Of a DNA stretch of 49,294 nt, positions 44,300 to 49,294 are shown piece after piece. The DNA comes from Tolypothrix bouteillei VB521301 (GTDB taxonomy: Bacteria > Cyanobacteriota > Cyanobacteriia > Cyanobacteriales > Nostocaceae). The notes beneath the pieces are model-generated. The model worked only from the letters and a program-made list of their open reading frames with translations. It was not told the DNA's origin and made no database searches. The position numbers and the translations under genes were made by a program. Positions within the stretch are counted from its first letter, which is position 1. Every line of letters starts with the position of its first letter. Location: contig NZ_JHEG04000001.1 of assembly GCF_000760695.4 (NCBI RefSeq), forward strand, positions 586,295 to 635,588. The letters run 5' to 3'.

Positions 44300-47200
44300 A
44301 TGAGTCACGGCCCGCGTATCAAAACAATTCTGATTCTGGCTGCCATTCCCCACGGACTACGCTTGGACAAGGAAATTCGTTCAATTGAAGAAGCTATCCG
44401 CCGTGCTGCAAAGCGGGATGTCTTCGAGATTAAGATTAGAACTGCTGTCCGCACTCAGGATATTCGCCACGCTCTTGCAGAAGAACAACCCCAAATTGTT
44501 CATTTTTGCGGACACGGGCTAGAAGATGGTAGCTTGCTATTAGAAGATGACTCAGGAGAAAACAAGCCCGTTCCAGCAAAAGGGCTAGCATCACTGTTTC
44601 AGTTGCACGCAGATTATGTGGAATGCGTACTGCTTAATGTCTGTCATTCTGACAAACAAGCTACTGCAATTAGCAAACACGTCAATTACGCGATCGGGAT
44701 GAATCAGCCCATTGGAGATAAGGCAGCGATCGCATTTGCTATTGGATTTTACGATGGATTGGGCTACGCAACTTCAAATAATCTTGATGTGTTTCAAAGG
44801 GCTTTTGAGGAAGGTTTGGTTGCAATTCAATTAGAACATCCGAACGAAGGGCAAATTCCAGTTTTGCAAAGAAAAGCCAGTATAGATAAACATATCTATA
44901 AAAACCGTTTCCCTCAAGGTAGAAATTTTCAAGCACCACCCCTACCCGCTCACTTTGTAGACCGCCCAGAGTACAGCCAAGATTTAAAGAATCTTCTCCT
45001 TAAAAAATCATTAGATAATCGCACTTTAGCAGTGACCGCCATTCACGGTTTAGGTTCTGTGGGCAAATCGACCATTACAGCTGCTTTAGCACATGACGAA
45101 GATATACAAGTTCATTTTTGTGATGGCATTCTTTGGGCAACTCTGGGTCAGCAACCCGATGTCCTTTCCCTACTGAGTGGTTGGGTACAGGCTTTGGGCG
45201 ACTATAACTTTAAGCCAACCAGTACAGACGCCGCTACCAATCATCTCCGTACCCTGTTATATGACAAAGCTGTGCTGTTGGTTGTAGATGATGCCTGGGA
45301 TACAAAGCACGCACAAGCATTTAATGTAGGTGGTTCTAAGTGTCAGGTACTGGTTACAACTCGGGAGGGTGCGATCGCTAAAGTGTTAGGAGCGAGTATC
45401 TATAGCTTAGATGTGATGAAACCATCCCAGGCTATAGAACTGCTGACAAAGAAGTTAGGACGTGACATGATAGGGACAGAGTGTCAGGAAGCTGAAACCT
45501 TAGCAAAAGAGGTTGGGTATCTCCCCCTAGCACTGGAATTGGCAGCAGCCCAGATTGCAAGTGGTACGTCTTGGGCAATCTTATTACAAGATATTCAACT
45601 TGAAATTGCTCGGTTAAAAACTTTTGATGACCCTGAAGCTCGTGATATGACTGATGAAGCTTCCTTAAAACGTCTTAGCTTAAGAGCATCATTAAATTTA
45701 AGCGTACAGCGATTGCCAGAAGAAGAAAGGCAAAATTTTATTTGGCTCGGGGTGTTACCAGAGGATGCAACCATTACTCACTCAATGACGGTAACACTTT
45801 GGAATCTAGAGGATGAGCGCGATGCAACTGATACATTGGAATACTTACAAAGTAAGGCGCTGCTATTACCTGGTGAGACTTTACTTAACGGTACATCCAC
45901 TTACCGTTTGCACGACTTATTTCATGACTTAGCTCGTAATTTGTTAACTGCTCCTGAAAAACCAAAACGTTATGGTGATTTGCCTGGATTGGGTTTGAAG
46001 TTGAGTGATGCTCACTGCCAGTTTTTGGAGCGGTACCGAGAAAAAACCGAAAATGGTTTATGGCATACCCTACCAAGTGATGGTTATATATATCAGCGTC
46101 TTGTTTGGCATTTAGAAAAGGCGGGTAAAAAAGAGGAAATTCACAAATTGTTACAGGAGGAAACTCCGTTAGGACGCAATGGGTGGTATGAGGCGTGTGC
46201 GAGCAATGGGCAAAATGCCATTTTTGTGACTGACATAGCACGCGCTTGGTTTTTAGCTGAAGAAATGTTTCACGAAGAACCTTCGCAGTCAATAGCACTA
46301 CAGTGCCGTTATGCTCTGATGACTGCATCCCTGAATAGTCTCACAGCTAATGTACCAGTAGAATTGCTGCAAGCATTAGTGAAAAAAAATGTGTGGACTC
46401 CAGAACAAGGATTAGCTTATACCCTGCAAAGCTCGAATTCAGAGCTAAAAGCACGATTGCTTGCGGAGCTAGTCAATTGTTTGCCATCAAACGCAAAAGA
46501 ATTAGCACTCTCAAAAGCTCTTGCTGTCGCCAAAGAAATTCAGGATGAGTCTCGTCGCGCTCTAGCCTTGAGTACCTTAGCGGACAAATTGCCACCACAA
46601 TTATTACCCGAAGCTCTTGCTGCCGTCAGAGCGATTCAGGATAAGTTGAGCCGCGCCTCTGCCCTGGGTTCCTTAGCTGGCAAATTGCCCGAGGTGTTAC
46701 CAGAAGCTCTTGCTGTCGCCAGAGAAATTCAGGATGAGTCTCGTCGTACCTCTGCTCTAAGTACCTTAGCGGACAAATTGCCACCACAATTATTACCAGA
46801 AGCTCTTGCTGTCGCCAGAGAAATTCAGGATGAGTGGAGCCGCGCCTCTGTCCTGAGTGCCTTAGCGGACAAATTGCCACCACAATTATTACCAGAAGCT
46901 CTTGCTACCGCCAAAGAAATTCAGAATGAGTGGAGCCGCGCTTCTACCCTGAGTGCCTTAGCTAATAAACTGCCACCACAATTATTACCAGAGGCTCTCG
47001 CTGCTGTCAGAGCGATTCAGGATAAGTTGAGCCGCGCCTCTGCCCTGGGTTCTTTAGCTCACAAACTGCCGGAGGTGTTACCAGAAGCTCTTACTGCCGC
47101 TAGAGAAATTCCGTCTGAGACTCGTCGCGCCGATATCCTGAGTGCGTTAGTTGACAAATTGCCACCACAATTATTACCAGAAGCTCTTGCGATCGCTAGA

Positions 47201-49153
47201 GAGATTCAAGATGAGTCTTATCGCGTCTGTGCCCTGAGTGCTTTAGCTGACAAACTGCCGAAGGTGCTACCAGAAGCTCTTGCCATAGCCAGAGTAATTG
47301 CATCTGAGCGGCATCGTGCCTCTGCCCTGAGTGCCTTAGCGGACAAATTGCCACCACAATTATTACCAGAAGCTCTTGCTCTCACCAAAGAGATTCTGTC
47401 TGAGTGGCATCGTGCCTCTGCCCTGATTTCTTTAGCTGACAAACTGCCACCACAATTATTACCAGAAGCTCTTGCCATAGCCAGAGAGATTCAAGATCGA
47501 TCTTGTCGTGCCTCTGCCCTGAGTTCCTTAGCTGACAAATTGTCGCCACAATTATTACCAGAAACTCTCGCTATAGCCAGAGCAATTCAGGATGAGGAGT
47601 ATTGCGCCGATGCCCTGGGTGCTTTAGCTGAGAAACTACCTTCAATGTTAACATTAGCTCTGGCTATAGCCAGAAAGATTCCGTCTGAGTGGCGTCGCGC
47701 CTCTGCCCTGAGTTCCTTAGCTGACAAACTGCCGCAGGTCTTACCAGAAGCTCTCGATGCTGCTAGAGAGATTCCGTCTGAGTGGCGTCGCGCCTCTGCC
47801 CTGAGTTCCTTAGCTGACAAACTGCCGCAGGTCTTACCAGAAGCCCTCGCTGCTGCCAGAGAGATTCCGTCTGAGTGGCGTCGCGCCTCTGCCCTGAGTT
47901 CCTTAGCGGGTAAACTGTCACCAGAATTATTACCAGAAGCTCTTGCCATAGCCAAAGAGATTCAGGGTGAGTCTCCTCGCGCTGATGCCCTGAGTTCCTT
48001 AGCGGGTAAACTGCCACCAGAATTATTACCAGAAGCTCTTACCATAGCTAAAGAGATTCAGGGTGAGTCTCCTCGCGCTGATGCCCTGAGTTCCTTAGCT
48101 GACAAACTGCCACCAGAATTATTACCAGAAGCTCTTGCCATAGCCAAACAGTTTCAATCTGAGTGGCGTCGCGCCGATGCCTTAAGTACCTTAGCTGATA
48201 AACTGCCGCAGGTCTTACCAGAAGCTCTCGCCACAGCCAGAGAGATTCCGTCTAAATCTCGTCGCGCCGATGCCTTGGGTGCCTTAGCTGATAAACTGCC
48301 CTCAGTGTTACCAGAAGCTCTCGCCATAGCCAGAGAGATTCAGAGTGAGTCTCCTCGTGCCTCTGCCCTGAGTTCATTAGCTGATAAACTGCCACCAGAA
48401 TTATTACTAGAAGCACTTGCCATAGCCAAAGAAATTCAGGATGAGTGGAGCCGCGCCAATGCCCTCAGTGCCTTAGCTAATAAACTGACACCAGAATTAC
48501 TACCAGAAGCTCTCGCCATAGCCAGAGAGATTCAGAGTGAGTCTCCTCGTGCATCTGCCCTGAGTTCATTAGCTGATAAACTGCCACCAGAATTATTACT
48601 AGAAGCACTTGCCATAACCAGAGACATTCAGGATGAGTGGAACCGTGCCAATACCTTGAGTGCCTTAGCTGATAAACTGCTACCAGAATTATTACCAGAA
48701 GCACTTGCCATAGCCAGAGACATTCAGGATGAGTCTCCTCGCGCCTCTGTCCTAAGTTCTTTAGCTACCAAACTGCCCTCAGTGTTACCAGAAGTACTTG
48801 CCATAGCCAGAGACATTCCGTCTGAGGAGCATCGCGCCTATACCCTAAGTGCCTTAGCTGACAAATGGCCCCCACAGCTATTACTAGAAGCACTTGCCAT
48901 AACCGGAGAGATTCCATCTGAGGAGTATCGCGCCCATACCTTAAGTGCCTTAGCTCTCCCTTTGTCAAAGATACCAACGACTTTACTTTTTCCTGTCTGG
49001 GGGCAGACACTTCATGAGTTATCTCTTCGTACTCGTCAAAATTTATTGAGAGATATAAAAACACTAGTTCCAGTTATTTTTGCATTAGGAGGTCAGGGGG
49101 CAATAGCAGAAGCGAGTTGTGCTATCTCAAATGTGGCACGATGGTGGCAATAA
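44300..49153 (+). CDS. CHAT protease - NB-ARC STAND NTPase with about 26 helical repeats
   Basis: 1617 aa from ATG 44300 (GTG 44294 is possible; residue numbers here count from it). Residues 10-200: CHAT caspase-like domain with catalytic His74 in VHFCGHG and Cys117 in LLNVCHSD. Residues 220-550: NB-ARC with Walker A GLGSVGKST (252-260), Walker B LLVVDD (328-333), VLVTTRE (352-358), GLPLAL-like GYLPLAL (408-414) and an MHD-like LHDLFHDLA (539-547). After a helical linker, about 26 repeats of 31/32 residues (about 736-1555) of the form LPPxLLPEALAxAxEI are followed by a distinct tail ending ISNVARWWQ. This is an NLR-like plan: sensor repeats, nucleotide switch, protease effector. Probably a defence or programmed-death protein; no dedicated substrate gene is adjacent. 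Confidence 0.9.
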   Translation: MSHGPRIKTILILAAIPHGLRLDKEIRSIEEAIRRAAKRDVFEIKIRTAVRTQDIRHALAEEQPQIVHFCGHGLEDGSLLLEDDSGENKPVPAKGLASLFQLHADYVECVLLNVCHSDKQATAISKHVNYAIGMNQPIGDKAAIAFAIGFYDGLGYATSNNLDVFQRAFEEGLVAIQLEHPNEGQIPVLQRKASIDKHIYKNRFPQGRNFQAPPLPAHFVDRPEYSQDLKNLLLKKSLDNRTLAVTAIHGLGSVGKSTITAALAHDEDIQVHFCDGILWATLGQQPDVLSLLSGWVQALGDYNFKPTSTDAATNHLRTLLYDKAVLLVVDDAWDTKHAQAFNVGGSKCQVLVTTREGAIAKVLGASIYSLDVMKPSQAIELLTKKLGRDMIGTECQEAETLAKEVGYLPLALELAAAQIASGTSWAILLQDIQLEIARLKTFDDPEARDMTDEASLKRLSLRASLNLSVQRLPEEERQNFIWLGVLPEDATITHSMTVTLWNLEDERDATDTLEYLQSKALLLPGETLLNGTSTYRLHDLFHDLARNLLTAPEKPKRYGDLPGLGLKLSDAHCQFLERYREKTENGLWHTLPSDGYIYQRLVWHLEKAGKKEEIHKLLQEETPLGRNGWYEACASNGQNAIFVTDIARAWFLAEEMFHEEPSQSIALQCRYALMTASLNSLTANVPVELLQALVKKNVWTPEQGLAYTLQSSNSELKARLLAELVNCLPSNAKELALSKALAVAKEIQDESRRALALSTLADKLPPQLLPEALAAVRAIQDKLSRASALGSLAGKLPEVLPEALAVAREIQDESRRTSALSTLADKLPPQLLPEALAVAREIQDEWSRASVLSALADKLPPQLLPEALATAKEIQNEWSRASTLSALANKLPPQLLPEALAAVRAIQDKLSRASALGSLAHKLPEVLPEALTAAREIPSETRRADILSALVDKLPPQLLPEALAIAREIQDESYRVCALSALADKLPKVLPEALAIARVIASERHRASALSALADKLPPQLLPEALALTKEILSEWHRASALISLADKLPPQLLPEALAIAREIQDRSCRASALSSLADKLSPQLLPETLAIARAIQDEEYCADALGALAEKLPSMLTLALAIARKIPSEWRRASALSSLADKLPQVLPEALDAAREIPSEWRRASALSSLADKLPQVLPEALAAAREIPSEWRRASALSSLAGKLSPELLPEALAIAKEIQGESPRADALSSLAGKLPPELLPEALTIAKEIQGESPRADALSSLADKLPPELLPEALAIAKQFQSEWRRADALSTLADKLPQVLPEALATAREIPSKSRRADALGALADKLPSVLPEALAIAREIQSESPRASALSSLADKLPPELLLEALAIAKEIQDEWSRANALSALANKLTPELLPEALAIAREIQSESPRASALSSLADKLPPELLLEALAITRDIQDEWNRANTLSALADKLLPELLPEALAIARDIQDESPRASVLSSLATKLPSVLPEVLAIARDIPSEEHRAYTLSALADKWPPQLLLEALAITGEIPSEEYRAHTLSALALPLSKIPTTLLFPVWGQTLHELSLRTRQNLLRDIKTLVPVIFALGGQGAIAEASCAISNVARWWQ
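46500..48958 (+). repeat. Array of about 26 tandem 93/96-bp coding repeats
   Basis: In-frame repeats inside the CHAT/NB-ARC gene. Two unit lengths exist: 32 residues (LPPQLLPEAL or LPPELLPEAL start) and 31 residues (LPxVLPEAL start). Each ends (A/D)ALSxLADK. Several units are almost identical in DNA (for example around 47690-47910, three successive units; 48310-48640, a repeated two-unit block), showing recent duplication. Predicted to form an alpha solenoid, two helices per unit. Confidence 0.93.
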
Positions 49154-49294
49154 CTACTCTGGGCGTATTAATAATAAGTAGGTCAGTATTAAAAATTATC
49201 GTCATGACAAGGCAGATGGCAGAGGGCAGATGGCAGAAGGGAAGAGGTTTTTAGGCAACTTTACTTTTCGTTACATACTTCGGTTTTTTTGCGC
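49154..49294. other. Downstream spacer with short direct repeats
   Basis: GGCAGATGGCAGA occurs twice (49211-49238), a common cyanobacterial spacer pattern. No gene begins before the window ends. Confidence 0.5.

Noticed and set aside
46500..48958. Regularly spaced repeats suggesting a CRISPR array
   Set aside because: Units are 93/96 bp, contiguous without unique spacers, in frame and coding.
46626..49064. Long minus-strand frames with repeated peptides such as RAEARRHSDGISLA
   Set aside because: They are antisense shadows of the tandem coding repeats in the CHAT/NB-ARC gene.

Overview
The window comes from a heterocyst-type (Nostocales-like) filamentous cyanobacterium. The 16S and 23S sequences are cyanobacterial, and GCGATCGC (HIP1-type) palindromes are scattered throughout. 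Intergenic spacers carry ATTAGCC- and ATTATGA-type heptamer repeats, and the gene families are typical (AAA-like/CHASE2, LabA-like NYN, PEP-CTERM, CHAT/NB-ARC). A Scytonema-like genus is possible, but I cannot fix it by eye.

Layout. 1-2060 is the start of an rRNA operon on the minus strand: the 23S 5' end, an ITS without tRNA genes, and a complete 16S. 2753-7278 holds murE and two convergent, 3'-overlapping sensor kinases. 8032-9958 encodes two exported proteins, one with a PEP-CTERM anchor. 9959-10773 is AT-rich and holds a perfect CRP-type palindrome and two tiny coupled ORFs. 10774-15137 carries bioF, three small conserved-looking proteins and a NYN-domain protein. 16096-21237 is an envelope-stress-like cluster: a kinase/regulator pair facing a repeat lipoprotein, an orphan HlyD adaptor and a small periplasmic protein. 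21366-28943 holds a universal stress protein, a Cys-rich small protein, ribosomal genes rplU-rpmA with a clear terminator, a hexapeptide acyltransferase, a Gdx/SugE exporter, an MBL-fold protein, and an overlapping nucleoside phosphorylase/S9 peptidase pair. 29792-33211 has a broken, degenerate response regulator, a polysaccharide deacetylase and MltA. 33365-38847 has two divergent paralogous AAA-like NTPases, one fused to CHASE2.

39036-44293 is a decay zone. It contains a short secreted protein, a frameshifted half DMT transporter, a histidine kinase with an internal deletion, an IS200/IS605-type element with intact tnpA but a tnpB lacking its nuclease half, an aspartyl protease and a 28-codon Uma2 remnant.

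The window ends with its most striking gene (44300-49153): a CHAT (caspase-like) protease fused to an NB-ARC switch and about 26 near-identical 31/32-residue helical repeats. This has the architecture of a bacterial NLR-like conflict or cell-death protein. A second unusual unit is the convergent kinase pair. One kinase has a good ATPase domain but Gln at the phospho-His position; the other has the His but a degenerate ATPase domain, so they may be complementary halves of one signalling device.
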